64,000 nt of DNA from Thermocatellispora tengchongensis (GCF_014202315.1 NZ_JACHGN010000007.1:194569-258568); one strand, 5' to 3'; shown: positions 28,869 through 37,225, counted from the stretch's first letter. Notes: generated from the letters alone by a model not told the origin. Made by a program: numbers and translations.

Positions 28869-29891
28869 TCACCCCACGGACCGATTCGCACCGCGGATGT
28901 CCTTGACGTACCACTTGTCGCCCTGCTTCTCGACGGTCAGCCGGTACGCCTGGGTCAGCTTCCCGGCCATCTCGCCGGGGTTGGGCGTGGCCTGGGGCAC
29001 CGGTGTCGCGGCGGACGGCACCCCCCAGACGACCTCCACGCTGATCTCGCGCGTGGTGCCGCCCGGCGGCACGACGACGTCCTTGAGCTCGACGAAGTCG
29101 AACGCGCCCGCGAAGCCGGTCAGCGGCCTGTCGGTGTCGACGTAGCGCTGAAGCTGGACGGTGTCGCCCGCGGCGTACGCCTTGAAGAACCCTTCGAGCT
29201 GCGGCTTGAGCTCGTTGGCGGTGGTGTCGTCGCGGTCGGGCTGCGCGGCCTGCGGCAGCCCGGCGGCGGCCGGCGCCGGAAGCACGCCGGGGCGGCCGGA
29301 GACCACGAAATCGCCGTCCGCGTAGTAGACGGGCACGGAGAGCAGCATGCGCCGGTTCTCCGACTGGAAGACGAGTGTGACGACGGCGTTGTGCGCGTCG
29401 ATGACCTCGACGCCGTACGGCTGGATCGCGCCGGCCGACATGCGGCCGATTCCGTCCCAGCCGAATTGCGGGTCGGCGCCGTCGGGAAGGTACGGGGCCA
29501 GCCTGCCTGCCCTTTCCTCGGGACGGCCCGGTGTGCCCGCGTCGAAATTCAGATATACCGCGGCGAATTGATTGGCGAATGAGGACGCGCGATCGACGGG
29601 AAATCCGTAATCTGTGGGCGTGGCGCCCTGGCCGGTGGCGGTGCTTTGCTGGGTGAATCGCTCGAACGGGGCGCGCACCCCGTTGACGACGATGACGATG
29701 ATGAGCGCCCACAGGACCGCCCTGCCGGTCCATACCAGCCACCGCCCGCCGCCCCCGGACCAGCCGCCCCGCCGGGGCGCGCCGCGGCCCCGCCGGGGCC
29801 CTCGCTCGGCCTCGGCGGCATCCGGGTACGCCGACAGCTCAGGGTCTCCAGGGATCCCAGGATCCTGCTGGACGATCGACCTTCGAGCCAT
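28869..29891 (-). CDS. TcpC-like (VirB8-like) conjugation/secretion protein
   Basis: A 340-residue protein: Arg/Gly-rich cytoplasmic N-terminus, one transmembrane helix (VLWALIIVIVVNGVRAPFERF), then two NTF2-like extracytoplasmic domains. The first contains ASSFANQFAAVYLNFD; the second reads LKPQLEGFFKAYAAGD to LTVEKQGDKWYVKDIRG. This is the TcpC domain order. It is the first gene of the operon. ATG 29891 is chosen over GTG 29894 because GGAGG sits 4 nt before it. A GGTGAA-GCA-TTCACC palindrome lies 70 bp upstream. Confidence 0.82.
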   Translation of the reverse strand: MARRSIVQQDPGIPGDPELSAYPDAAEAERGPRRGRGAPRRGGWSGGGGRWLVWTGRAVLWALIIVIVVNGVRAPFERFTQQSTATGQGATPTDYGFPVDRASSFANQFAAVYLNFDAGTPGRPEERAGRLAPYLPDGADPQFGWDGIGRMSAGAIQPYGVEVIDAHNAVVTLVFQSENRRMLLSVPVYYADGDFVVSGRPGVLPAPAAAGLPQAAQPDRDDTTANELKPQLEGFFKAYAAGDTVQLQRYVDTDRPLTGFAGAFDFVELKDVVVPPGGTTREISVEVVWGVPSAATPVPQATPNPGEMAGKLTQAYRLTVEKQGDKWYVKDIRGANRSVG

Positions 29892-29960
29892 CACGCCTCC
29901 GCTCGCGCCGATCCCTCCGGCATGGCGCGGTGTCGTCTTACTCTCGATCCCGTTATCGGT

Positions 29961-29975
29961 GGTGAAGCATTCACC
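29961..29975. promoter_or_regulatory. Palindrome upstream of the secretion-like operon
   Basis: GGTGAA-GCA-TTCACC is a perfect 6-3-6 inverted repeat 70 bp in front of the tcpC-like ATG. It is the clearest operator candidate for the operon. The rest of the 420-bp gap (29892-30311) holds a second hairpin at 30137-30154 and the leaderless promoter of the next gene; no RNA gene was recognised. Confidence 0.45.
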
Positions 29976-30136
29976 CTAGCGGCCCTGCCAATTGTTCCAG
30001 GAAAGCCACGCCCGTGCTGCAGGCATCACCCTAACCGAGCAAACTAGGTCTTCATCCCGTACGACGCCCCGGGGACGCCGCGAACAGTGTTCGATAGCGG
30101 GTTGGACCAGGCCAGGAGGGGTGTCGATTACCTTTC

Positions 30137-30154
30137 GGACAGGTGTTGCTGTCC
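30137..30154. other. Inverted repeat in the divergent intergenic region
   Basis: GGACAG-GTGTTG-CTGTCC, 6-bp arms and a 6-nt loop, midway between the secretion-like operon and the ribD-like pair. It could be an operator or a small hairpin; no function can be assigned. Confidence 0.35.
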
Positions 30155-30271
30155 TAAGGGCTCCCTGAGTGTCGCGACTTTCGCATTCCTCCCTTGTCGC
30201 CCGGTTCGGCGATGACGCCCGCCGGAGGCCGGGCCCGTCCTCGCCGCGAGTCAGGAGCCTGGGGCGCCTGC

Positions 30272-30302
30272 TTGACCATGGCGTACGGCATTCGCGTAAC
30301 CT
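30272..30302 (+). promoter_or_regulatory. Leaderless promoter of the ribD-like pair
   Basis: TTGACC (30272-30277), 19-bp spacer, TAACCT (30297-30302). The GTG at 30312 follows 9 nt after the -10, with no ribosome-binding sequence, consistent with a leaderless mRNA. Confidence 0.5.
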
Positions 30303-30311
30303 GCGGGTTCC

Positions 30312-31010
30312 GTGCCCCACTCACACCATCCGCCCAGGCCCTTCGTCCTGCTGAGCGTGGCGGCGTCCATCGACGGACACATCGACGACACGACCGCCGA
30401 ACGGCTGCTGCTGTCCGGGCCGGAGGACTTCGACCGCGTGGACGCCGAGCGCGCCGCGTCCGACGCGATCCTCATCGGCGGCGTGACCCTGCGCCGCGAC
30501 GAACCCCGCCTGCTCGTACGCAGCGCCGAGCGGCGCGCCGCCCGCGTCGCCGCCGGGCGTCCCGAGCACCCGATCAAGATCGTGGTCTCCGGCGGCGGCG
30601 ACCTCGACCCGGCGCTGCCCTTCTGGCACACCGGCGGGGAGAAGCTCGTCTACACCACGGACGCCGCCGCGGGACCGCTACGGGCCCGCCTGGGCGGCAG
30701 GGCCGAGGTCGTGCCCATCGGGGCGACCGTGGACTTCGGGGCGCTCCTGGACGACCTGGGGGCGCGCGGCGTACGACGGCTGATGGTGGAGGGCGGCACG
30801 TCGATCCTCACCGCCTTCCTCGCGCAGGGCCTGGCCGACGAACTGCAACTCGCGGTGGCCCCGCTCCTCGTCGGCGACCCGGCCGCCCCGCGCGTCCTGG
30901 GCCCGGCCCGCTACCCGGGCGGCCCCGCGCACCGGCTGCGGCTGCTGGAGGCGCGTACGGTGGGTGACGTGGTGCTGATCCGCTACGCCCCGAAACCGGA
31001 GGTCCCATGA
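30312..31010 (+). CDS. RibD C-terminal domain-type reductase (dihydrofolate reductase fold)
   Basis: A 232-residue protein matching the reductase half of RibD: the substrate/NADPH segment PFVLLSVAASIDGHIDD, AILIGGVTLRRDEPRLLVR, IVVSGGGDLD, and MVEGGTSILTAFLAQGLADE with the conserved VEGG. The family reduces the ribosyl side chain of a pyrimidine in riboflavin or related pathways. The stop overlaps the following deaminase gene by 4 nt, so together they equal a split RibD in reversed order. No other riboflavin gene is present, so a dedicated role in flavin or deazaflavin synthesis is not proven. Confidence 0.82.
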   Translation: MPHSHHPPRPFVLLSVAASIDGHIDDTTAERLLLSGPEDFDRVDAERAASDAILIGGVTLRRDEPRLLVRSAERRAARVAAGRPEHPIKIVVSGGGDLDPALPFWHTGGEKLVYTTDAAAGPLRARLGGRAEVVPIGATVDFGALLDDLGARGVRRLMVEGGTSILTAFLAQGLADELQLAVAPLLVGDPAAPRVLGPARYPGGPAHRLRLLEARTVGDVVLIRYAPKPEVP

Positions 31011-31459
31011 GCGCCGAGGACCTGCGCCGGCTGCGGCTGGCCACCGACCTCGCGGCGCTGTGCCCGCCGTCGCGTACGGCGTTCTCGGTGGGCGCGCTGA
31101 TCGTGGCCGCCGACGGCACGGAGCTCAGCCGGGGCCACAGCCGCGAGGGCGGCGACCCGCACGTACACGCCGAGGAGGCCGCCCTGGCCAAGCTCGCGCC
31201 GGACGATCCCCGCCTCGCCACGGCGACGATCTACAGCTCGCTGGAGCCCTGCTGCCGCCGCGCCTCGCGCCCCCGCCCCTGCGCCGAGCTGATCATCGCC
31301 GCCGGCATCCGCCGCGTCGTGATCGCCTGGCGCGAGCCCGACACGTTCGTCTCCGACTGCCAGGGCGCACGGGTGCTGGCCGAGGCGGGCGTGACCGTGG
31401 TCGAACTGCCCGCCCTGGCCGAGGCCGCCCGCGCCCCCAACGCCCACCTCGCCCTCTGA
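31007..31459 (+). CDS. RibD-type deaminase domain protein
   Basis: A 150-residue zinc deaminase of the CDA/RibD superfamily: SVGALIVAADGTELSRGHS, the HAE motif in HVHAEEAALAKL (Zn ligand and catalytic Glu), and a Cys cluster SSLEPCCRRASRPRPCAELI supplying the other Zn ligands. The spacing is closer to RibD-N than to cytidine deaminase. Coupled by an ATGA overlap to the reductase gene. Convergent with ychF, 16 bp between stops. Confidence 0.82.
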   Translation: MSAEDLRRLRLATDLAALCPPSRTAFSVGALIVAADGTELSRGHSREGGDPHVHAEEAALAKLAPDDPRLATATIYSSLEPCCRRASRPRPCAELIIAAGIRRVVIAWREPDTFVSDCQGARVLAEAGVTVVELPALAEAARAPNAHLAL

Positions 31460-31475
31460 CCACACGTTGAAGGAA

Positions 31476-32564
31476 CTACACGTTGAAGCGGAACTCCACC
31501 ACGTCGCCGTCGCGCATGATGTAGTCCTTGCCCTCGATGCGGGCCTTGCCGGCGGCGCGGGCGGCGGTCATGGAGCCGGCGGCCATGAGGTCGTCGAAGG
31601 AGATCACCTCGGCCTTGATGAAGCCGCGCTGGAAGTCGGTGTGGATGACGCCGGCGGCCTCGGGGGCGGTGGCGCCCTGGCGGATCGTCCAGGCCCGGGT
31701 CTCCTTGGGGCCCGCGGTCAGGTAGGTCTGCAGGCCGAGGGTGGCGAAGCCGACGCGGGCGAGCTGTGACAGGCCCGACTCCTCCTGGCCGACCGACTGC
31801 AGCAGCTCCAGGGCCTCATCGTCGTCCAGCTCGACCAGCTCCGACTCGATCTTGGCGTCGAGGAAGACGGCCTCGGCCGGGGCCACCAGGGCCGACAGGC
31901 GCCCGCGCAGCGCGGCGTCGGTCAGCTCGTCGGCGTCGAGGTTGAAGACGTATAGGAACGGCTTGGCGGTGAGCAGGTGCAGCTCGCGCAGGTCGGCCGG
32001 GTCGATGCCGGCCCCCTTGGCGCCCGCGTAGAGGGTGGTGCCGCCGTCGAGGAGCTTGCTCGCCGCCTCGGCCGCGTCGAGCACGGCCTTGCGGTCCTTG
32101 TTGAACTTGGCCTCCTTGGCCAGGCGCGGCAGGGCCTTCTCCAGGGTCTGCAGGTCGGCCAGGATCAGCTCGGTGTTGATGGTCTCGATGTCGCGCTCGG
32201 GGGAGATCTCGCCATCGACGTGGGTGACGTCGGGGTCGCTGAAGACCCGGATGACCTGGCAGATCGCGTCGGTCTCGCGGATGTTGGCCAGGAACTGGTT
32301 GCCGCGGCCCTGGCCCTCGGACGCGCCGCGCACCAGGCCGGCGATGTCCACGAACTCCACCTTGGCCGGGATGATCTTCGCGGAGCCGAACATCTCGGCG
32401 AGCTTGGGCAGGCGGGCGTCGGGCACCCCCACGATGCCCACGTTGGGCTCGATGGTGGCGAAGGGGTAGTTGGCCGCGAGCGCGTTGCCGCTCTTGGTCA
32501 GCGCGTTGAATAGCGTGGACTTGCCGACGTTGGGCAGGCCGACGATGCCGATGCTCAGGCTCAC
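31476..32564 (-). CDS. ychF: Redox/stress-responsive GTPase/ATPase YchF (Obg family)
   Basis: A 362-residue protein, the usual YchF length. The P-loop is [16 protein letters not shown] and G3 is [14 protein letters not shown]. The specificity loop reads FNLD/AD in the non-canonical place that makes YchF prefer ATP. The C-terminal TGS/ubiquitin-like domain runs from about 280 ([19 protein letters not shown] to [15 protein letters not shown]). The GTG at 32564 is the family start and lies 8 nt after a TAAACT -10 element on the minus strand (leaderless). It neighbours DUF6542 and ispH as in other actinobacteria. Confidence 0.95.
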   Translation of the reverse strand: MSLSIGIVGLPNVGKSTLFNALTKSGNALAANYPFATIEPNVGIVGVPDARLPKLAEMFGSAKIIPAKVEFVDIAGLVRGASEGQGRGNQFLANIRETDAICQVIRVFSDPDVTHVDGEISPERDIETINTELILADLQTLEKALPRLAKEAKFNKDRKAVLDAAEAASKLLDGGTTLYAGAKGAGIDPADLRELHLLTAKPFLYVFNLDADELTDAALRGRLSALVAPAEAVFLDAKIESELVELDDDEALELLQSVGQEESGLSQLARVGFATLGLQTYLTAGPKETRAWTIRQGATAPEAAGVIHTDFQRGFIKAEVISFDDLMAAGSMTAARAAGKARIEGKDYIMRDGDVVEFRFNV

Positions 32565-32657
32565 GTCTGCCGAGTTTACGGGCCTGCGCGGCATGGTCGC
32601 TCATCCGCCGCGTGTCGCGGGCTCGTGGAGCCGGGCCTGCTGGGATCATTGGCGGTT

Positions 32658-33935
32658 GTGGATTTCATGGCACTCGTCGTCGGGCTCGCCGCCGGGCTGG
32701 CCATCGGATTCCTGCTCGGGCGGTCGCGGTCGGCCGACGCGGTGGCCCGGGCCAAGGTCGCGGAGGAGAAGGCCGCGTACGTCGAGGAGCAGCTCGCCGA
32801 GCGGTTCCAGGCGCTGTCGGCCCGCGCGCTGGACGTGAACAACCTGCGGTTCCTCGAACTCGCCGAGACCCGGCTGGCCACGACCCGGGCCGAGGCGGCC
32901 GGGGAGGTCGAGCAGCGCAAGCAGGCCGTGGAACAGATGATCGTGCCGCTGAAGGAGACGCTGGCCAAGGTGGAGGCCCAGCTCCGCGACACCGAGATGG
33001 GCCGGCGCGCCGCGCAGGCCGAGCTGGCCAAGCAGATCGAGTTCGTCCGGCAGAGCAGCGACCAGCTCCGGGCGCAGACCAGTGCGCTGGTGCGGGCGCT
33101 GCAGCGGCCCGAGGCCCGCGGCCGGTGGGGAGAGCTCCAGCTCCGCCGGGTGGCGGAGATCGCGGGCATGTCGCGCTTCTGCGACTTCGACGAGCAGGCC
33201 AGCGCGACGACCGCCGACGGGGTGGTGCGGCCCGACATGGTGGTCCGGCTGGCGGGCGGCAAGAACATCATCGTGGACTCGAAGGTGTCGCTGGCGGCCT
33301 ACCTGGAGGCGGCGGAGGCGGCCGACCCGGAGTCGGCGACCGTACGCCTCGACGCGCACGCCCGGCACCTGCGCGAGCACGTGGACCGGCTGGCGTCCAA
33401 GGCGTACTGGCAGGCGTTCAGCCCGGCGCCGGAGTTCATGGTGCTGTTCATCCCCGGCGAGGCGTTCCTGGCGCCCGCGCTGGAGCGCGACCCGTCGCTG
33501 CTGGAGTACGCCATGAGCCGCCGGGTGCACATCGCCACGCCGACCACGCTGATCACCATGCTGCGCACCGCCCAGTACGCCTGGCAGCAGGCGGCGCTGA
33601 CCGAGAACGCGCGGGCGGTCTTCGAGCTGGGCAAGGAGCTGTACGAGCGGCTGAGCACGATGGGCCGCAACGTGGACGCCCTGGGCCGGGCGCTCGGCCG
33701 GGCGGTGGAGGCGTACAACAAGACGGTCGGGTCGCTGGAGAGCCGGGTCATGGTGAGCGCCCGCAAGCTCAACGATCTCGGCGTGGTGGACGCCGAGCTG
33801 GAGCAGCCGCAGCTCGTGGAGGAGCTGCCGCGCGCCCTGGCCGCCCCGGAACTGGCCGAGGCGGCGGGCACGGAGGGCCCGGCCGCGTCCCCCGCACCCC
33901 ACCTGAACGGTAAGTTGGCAAAGGACCTGTCCTGA
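32658..33935 (+). CDS. rmuC: RmuC-family DNA recombination protein
   Basis: A 425-residue protein: N-terminal membrane helix (FMALVVGLAAGLAIGFLLG), a long coiled coil at about 20-150 rich in Glu/Ala/Arg/Gln, then the RmuC nuclease-like core (RGRWGELQLRRVAEIAGM, PDMVVRLAGGKNIIVDSKVS, FMVLFIPGEAF, VHIATPTTLITMLRTAQYAW). RmuC limits recombination at inverted repeats in E. coli. The GTG at 32658 is chosen because the helix follows directly; GTG 32625 would add 11 residues. Divergent from ychF. Confidence 0.85.
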   Translation: MDFMALVVGLAAGLAIGFLLGRSRSADAVARAKVAEEKAAYVEEQLAERFQALSARALDVNNLRFLELAETRLATTRAEAAGEVEQRKQAVEQMIVPLKETLAKVEAQLRDTEMGRRAAQAELAKQIEFVRQSSDQLRAQTSALVRALQRPEARGRWGELQLRRVAEIAGMSRFCDFDEQASATTADGVVRPDMVVRLAGGKNIIVDSKVSLAAYLEAAEAADPESATVRLDAHARHLREHVDRLASKAYWQAFSPAPEFMVLFIPGEAFLAPALERDPSLLEYAMSRRVHIATPTTLITMLRTAQYAWQQAALTENARAVFELGKELYERLSTMGRNVDALGRALGRAVEAYNKTVGSLESRVMVSARKLNDLGVVDAELEQPQLVEELPRALAAPELAEAAGTEGPAASPAPHLNGKLAKDLS

Positions 33936-34034
33936 CGCCCCCTCCCATCGCACACTGGAGGACGACGCAGGGCTCGGGCAACCGGGATCGGTGAGCCGGA
34001 CTCGGGCATTCGGGCCCGGCGACCGGGCGCGGGC

Positions 34035-34147
34035 GACCGGGCTTGGGCCCGGCTGACCGGGCTTCGGCACGGCTGACCGGGCTTCGGCGGGGGCGACCGG
34101 GCTTCGGCGCGGGCGACCGGGCTTCGGCGCGGGCGACCGGGTTCGGG
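34035..34147. repeat. 20-bp tandem repeat between rmuC and the DUF6542 gene
   Basis: GACCGGG recurs at 34035, 34055, 34075, 34095, 34115 and 34135, an exact 20-bp period with unit close to GACCGGGCTTCGGCGCGGGC. A seventh, off-register copy starts at 34021. It fills most of the 254-bp intergenic gap and ends 42 bp before the next start codon. Confidence 0.8.
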
Positions 34148-34189
34148 GCGAGCCCCGCGTATTGCGAGGCGATCGCAAAGAGGAGGGTC

Positions 34190-34735
34190 TTGAGCACTCG
34201 GCAGGCATCACGTGCCGGCGTCACGCTGACCGCTCGTGGCGCCATCGCGGTCATCCTGGTGGCCACGCTCGTCGGCTACGCCCTGGACAGCCTGACCGGC
34301 GCGGGCGCGGCGATCGGGATCGTGTTCATCGCCGGGTGCGTGACCGCGGCGCTGCTGGTCAACCGGCGCGATCTGCTGTCGGTGGTGGTCACCCCGCCGC
34401 TGCTGTTCTTCGTGGGCACGCTGATCGCCGAGGCGGCGCGCGCGCTGGGCGCGGCGTCGCCGTTGCAGAACCTCGCCCTGGGCCTGTTCACCGCGATGTC
34501 GGGCGGCGCGCCGTGGCTGTTCGCGGGCACGGCGCTGGTGCTGGTCATCACCTGGCGGCGCGGCCTGCGCGGCAATGTGCGCGCGCTGCGCGAGGAGCTG
34601 CGGGGCGCGCGCGGGCCGGCCGCGGGCGCGCCGGTGCCGCGGCCCCGCGCGGGCGACGGCGCGTACGCCCCCGAGCCCGAGGGCTACTTCGAGCCGCGCG
34701 TCTACGGCACCCACCGTAAAGCCGCCTCCGAGTAG
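34190..34735 (+). CDS. DUF6542-type membrane protein
   Basis: A 181-residue protein with four hydrophobic helices: GAIAVILVATLVGYALDSL; GAAIGIVFIAGCVTAALLV; VVVTPPLLFFVGTLIAEAA; WLFAGTALVLVITWRRGL. A Pro/Arg-rich cytoplasmic tail follows. This is the small membrane protein that normally stands between ychF and ispH in actinobacteria (Rv1111c position). The TTG at 34190 directly after AGGAGGG is the likely start; longer reads run into the tandem repeat. Function unknown. The next syntenic gene, ispH, is 10 kb away because a catabolic block intervenes. Confidence 0.7.
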   Translation: MSTRQASRAGVTLTARGAIAVILVATLVGYALDSLTGAGAAIGIVFIAGCVTAALLVNRRDLLSVVVTPPLLFFVGTLIAEAARALGAASPLQNLALGLFTAMSGGAPWLFAGTALVLVITWRRGLRGNVRALREELRGARGPAAGAPVPRPRAGDGAYAPEPEGYFEPRVYGTHRKAASE

Positions 34736-34789
34736 CCGTAACGGCATTCCCGCTGGTCACCCATGGTTCGCTAGGGGACCGAAACATCC

Positions 34790-34811
34790 TTGTATTATTA
34801 ATAAAATACTA
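34790..34811. promoter_or_regulatory. AT-rich operator in front of the galactoside operon
   Basis: TTGTATT, eight bases, AATACTA: an inverted repeat (6 of 7 arm positions match) inside the most AT-rich stretch seen in the window. It lies 58 bp upstream of the solute-binding protein ATG. It is a natural site for the FCD/GntR regulator encoded in the same operon (40738), which is inference. Confidence 0.5.
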
Positions 34812-34868
34812 GTAATGTCGCCGCACCGGCGAGCTGCGCCGGTACCTCTCACCTCGAAGGAGTGACAC

Positions 34869-36224
34869 ATGGGGTCGAGGATTCGGACGGCGGCAGGTGC
34901 GCTGGCCGCCGCCGCGGCGCTGGGGCTGGCCGCCGCGTGCGGGGGCGGCGGTGGCGAGGAGCCCGCCAAGAGCGCGGCGGCGGCGAGCGGCGACCCGGCG
35001 AACCCGGTCGAGCTGACCTTCTGGTCGTGGGTGCCCAACATCCAGAAGGCGGTGGACGCCTTCAACGCCAAGCACCCCGGCATCAAGGTCAAGCTGGAGA
35101 CGATCACCCCCGGCCCCGACGGCGGGTACGCCAAGATGCTCGCGGGCGTCAAGGCCGGCAACGCGCCCGACGTGGCGCAGGTGGGCTACGACTCGCTGCC
35201 GTCGTTCCTGGTCAACGGCGCGCTTGAGGACATCACCCAGTACGCCGAGAAGGACGCCGCCAAGTTCGTCGACTGGCAGTGGCAGACCGGCGTCTTCGGC
35301 GGCAAGGTCTACTCGATCCCGCAGGCCAGCGGCCCCATGGCCTTCTACTACCGCAAGGACCTGTTCGACAAGTGGGGCATCGAGGCCCCCAAGACCTGGG
35401 ACGACTTCGCCGCGGCGGCCAAGACGATCCGGGAGAAGGACGACAGCGCCTACATCTCCACCTTCGCCGCCAACCAGGCGCCGTGGATGATCGCGCTGGC
35501 GCAGCAGGCCGGGCAGCAGTGGTTCAGCACCGAGGGCGACGCCTGGAAGGTGACGATCGACAACCCCGACACCCGGCGCATGGCCGGCTTCTGGCAGAAG
35601 ATGCTGGACGACAAGCTGGTCAAGACCGAGGCCGACATGTCCAACGGCTGGTACAAGGACCTGCAGACCGGTGACATCGCGGGCTGGATCGGCGGCTCCT
35701 GGGGCGATGCCATCATCCGCGGCAACGCGCCGAAGACCTCCGGCAAGTGGGCGGTCGCGCCGATGCCGCAGTGGCCGGGCGCCGCGAAGTTCGCCTCGGC
35801 GAGCTGGGGCGGCGGCTCCGCCTCGGCGGTGCTGAAGGGCACCGACCACCCGGCCGAGGCGACGGCGTTCGCGGTGTGGCTGACCAGCGACCCCGAGAGC
35901 GTGAACATCCTGCTGTCGGCGGGCTACGGCTGGCCCTCGATCAAGGACACCAGCCGGATTCCCAACCTGCAGCAGGACGACACCGTCTTCCCGTTCTACG
36001 GCGGGCAGAACATCTGGGACGTCTTCAAGGAGGCGGACGCGGCGGTCGGCCTGGACTGGCGCTGGCCCCCGGTGAGCGACGCGCTGTACTCCACGCTGAC
36101 CGACAACGCCAAGGCCGCCGTCGAGGGCGACGGCACGCTGGCCGACGCCTTCGCCAAGACCCAGACGGCCATGGTGGAGCAGCTCAAGGCCAAGGGCCTG
36201 AACGTCGTGGCGACGGGCGGCTGA
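34869..36224 (+). CDS. Sugar ABC transporter solute-binding lipoprotein
   Basis: A 451-residue protein. A lipoprotein signal peptide ends in LAAAC (Cys24), followed by a Gly-rich tether and a family 1 (MalE-like) sugar-binding fold (VELTFWSWVPNIQKAVDAFN; PQASGPMAFYYRKDLFDKWG; IAGWIGGSWGDAIIRGN). It captures the sugar outside the membrane for the two permeases that follow at once. SD GAAGGAG lies before ATG 34869. The neighbouring GH42 enzyme and galactonate pathway suggest a galactoside or galacto-oligosaccharide ligand. No ATPase gene is in the operon; a shared MsiK-type ATPase elsewhere is likely. Confidence 0.9.
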   Translation: MGSRIRTAAGALAAAAALGLAAACGGGGGEEPAKSAAAASGDPANPVELTFWSWVPNIQKAVDAFNAKHPGIKVKLETITPGPDGGYAKMLAGVKAGNAPDVAQVGYDSLPSFLVNGALEDITQYAEKDAAKFVDWQWQTGVFGGKVYSIPQASGPMAFYYRKDLFDKWGIEAPKTWDDFAAAAKTIREKDDSAYISTFAANQAPWMIALAQQAGQQWFSTEGDAWKVTIDNPDTRRMAGFWQKMLDDKLVKTEADMSNGWYKDLQTGDIAGWIGGSWGDAIIRGNAPKTSGKWAVAPMPQWPGAAKFASASWGGGSASAVLKGTDHPAEATAFAVWLTSDPESVNILLSAGYGWPSIKDTSRIPNLQQDDTVFPFYGGQNIWDVFKEADAAVGLDWRWPPVSDALYSTLTDNAKAAVEGDGTLADAFAKTQTAMVEQLKAKGLNVVATGG

Positions 36225-36226
36225 GC

Positions 36227-37225
36227 GTGGCGGGAACGACCGGCACCCGTACGACGGGGGCGGCCGGCGCGCGGGAGACCCCTCCCGGCGGCGCGTCCGG
36301 CCGGCCCCGCCGTGCGGCGCACACGCGCTCACGGGCCCGGCGGGGGCCGCGGCTGCACGTCGCCGTGTTCGTCGCGCCCTTCTTCGTGGCCTTCTCGCTG
36401 TTCTTCATCGCGCCGATCTGCTACGCGCTCTACGAGAGCTTCTTCACCCTGCAGAGCAGCGGCCTGGGCCTGACCGAGCCGACGATCGAGTTCTCCGGCC
36501 TGGCGAACTACGCCACCGCGCTCAGCTCGCCCGCGTTCGTGGGCAGCCTGGGCCGGGTGCTGGTGTTCGCCGCGATCGAGGTGCCGATCATGGTGGTCAG
36601 CGCCCTGGCGCTGGCGCTGCTGCTGGACTCGGCCCGCGCCAGGTGGCGGGCGTTCTTCCGGGTGTCGTTCTTCCTGCCCTACGGCGTGCCGGGCGTGGTC
36701 GCCTCGCTGCTGTGGGGCTTCCTGTACGTGCCGCAGACCAGCCCGCTGATCGACATCCTGTCGGCCGTCGGCCTGCCGCACGACTTCCTCGGCCCCGGGA
36801 CGATCCTGTTCTCCATCGCCAACATCGCGACCTGGCAGTTCGCCGGCTACAACATGCTGGTGCTGATCGCCGGCCTTCAGGCGATCCCGCAGGAGCTGTA
36901 CGAGGCCGCCCGGGTGGACGGCGCGAGCGAGCTGCGCATCGCCTGGCACGTCAAGATCCCGATGGTGCGCGCGCCGATCATCCTGATCACGGTGTTCACG
37001 CTGATCGGCACGCTGCAGCTCTTCGTCGAGCCGCTGATCCTCAAGCCGCTGACGACCGCGATCAACAGCGACTTCACCCCCAACCTGGCCGCGTACAACC
37101 AGGCGTTCGGGCAGAGCAACATCAACCTCGCCTCCGCCGAGGCCACCATCATCGCGATCATCTCGTTCGTGGTCTCGTTCGGGTTCCTGCGCGTGGTCAA
37201 CCGGAAGGGGAACCGGGCGTGGTAG
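36227..37225 (+). CDS. Sugar ABC transporter permease (MalF-type)
   Basis: A 332-residue permease. A basic, disordered N-terminus of about 40 residues precedes six or so helices beginning VAVFVAPFFVAFSLFFIAPI. The EAA loop that contacts the ATPase reads YEAARVDGASELRIAWHVKIP. The GTG at 36227 is 2 bp after the binding-protein stop. It overlaps the second permease by 7 nt. Confidence 0.9.
   Translation: MAGTTGTRTTGAAGARETPPGGASGRPRRAAHTRSRARRGPRLHVAVFVAPFFVAFSLFFIAPICYALYESFFTLQSSGLGLTEPTIEFSGLANYATALSSPAFVGSLGRVLVFAAIEVPIMVVSALALALLLDSARARWRAFFRVSFFLPYGVPGVVASLLWGFLYVPQTSPLIDILSAVGLPHDFLGPGTILFSIANIATWQFAGYNMLVLIAGLQAIPQELYEAARVDGASELRIAWHVKIPMVRAPIILITVFTLIGTLQLFVEPLILKPLTTAINSDFTPNLAAYNQAFGQSNINLASAEATIIAIISFVVSFGFLRVVNRKGNRAW

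Noticed and set aside
18133-29891. Secretion-like operon considered as an integrative conjugative element
   Set aside because: No integrase, relaxase, replication or att repeats in the window and housekeeping genes directly on the right; kept as a T4SS-like operon without a mobility claim.
29976-30270. Possible tRNA or small RNA gene in the 420-bp gap
   Set aside because: No cloverleaf, CCA end or T-arm sequence found; only one short hairpin is visible.
31462-31490. Direct repeat ACACGTTGAAG twice, 17 bp apart, at the deaminase-ychF convergence
   Set aside because: The second copy lies in the last ychF codons; too short and isolated to interpret as a target-site duplication.
34021-34147. 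20-bp repeats considered as CRISPR or replication iterons
   Set aside because: No spacers, no cas or rep genes, GC-rich unit unlike DnaA or Rep boxes.
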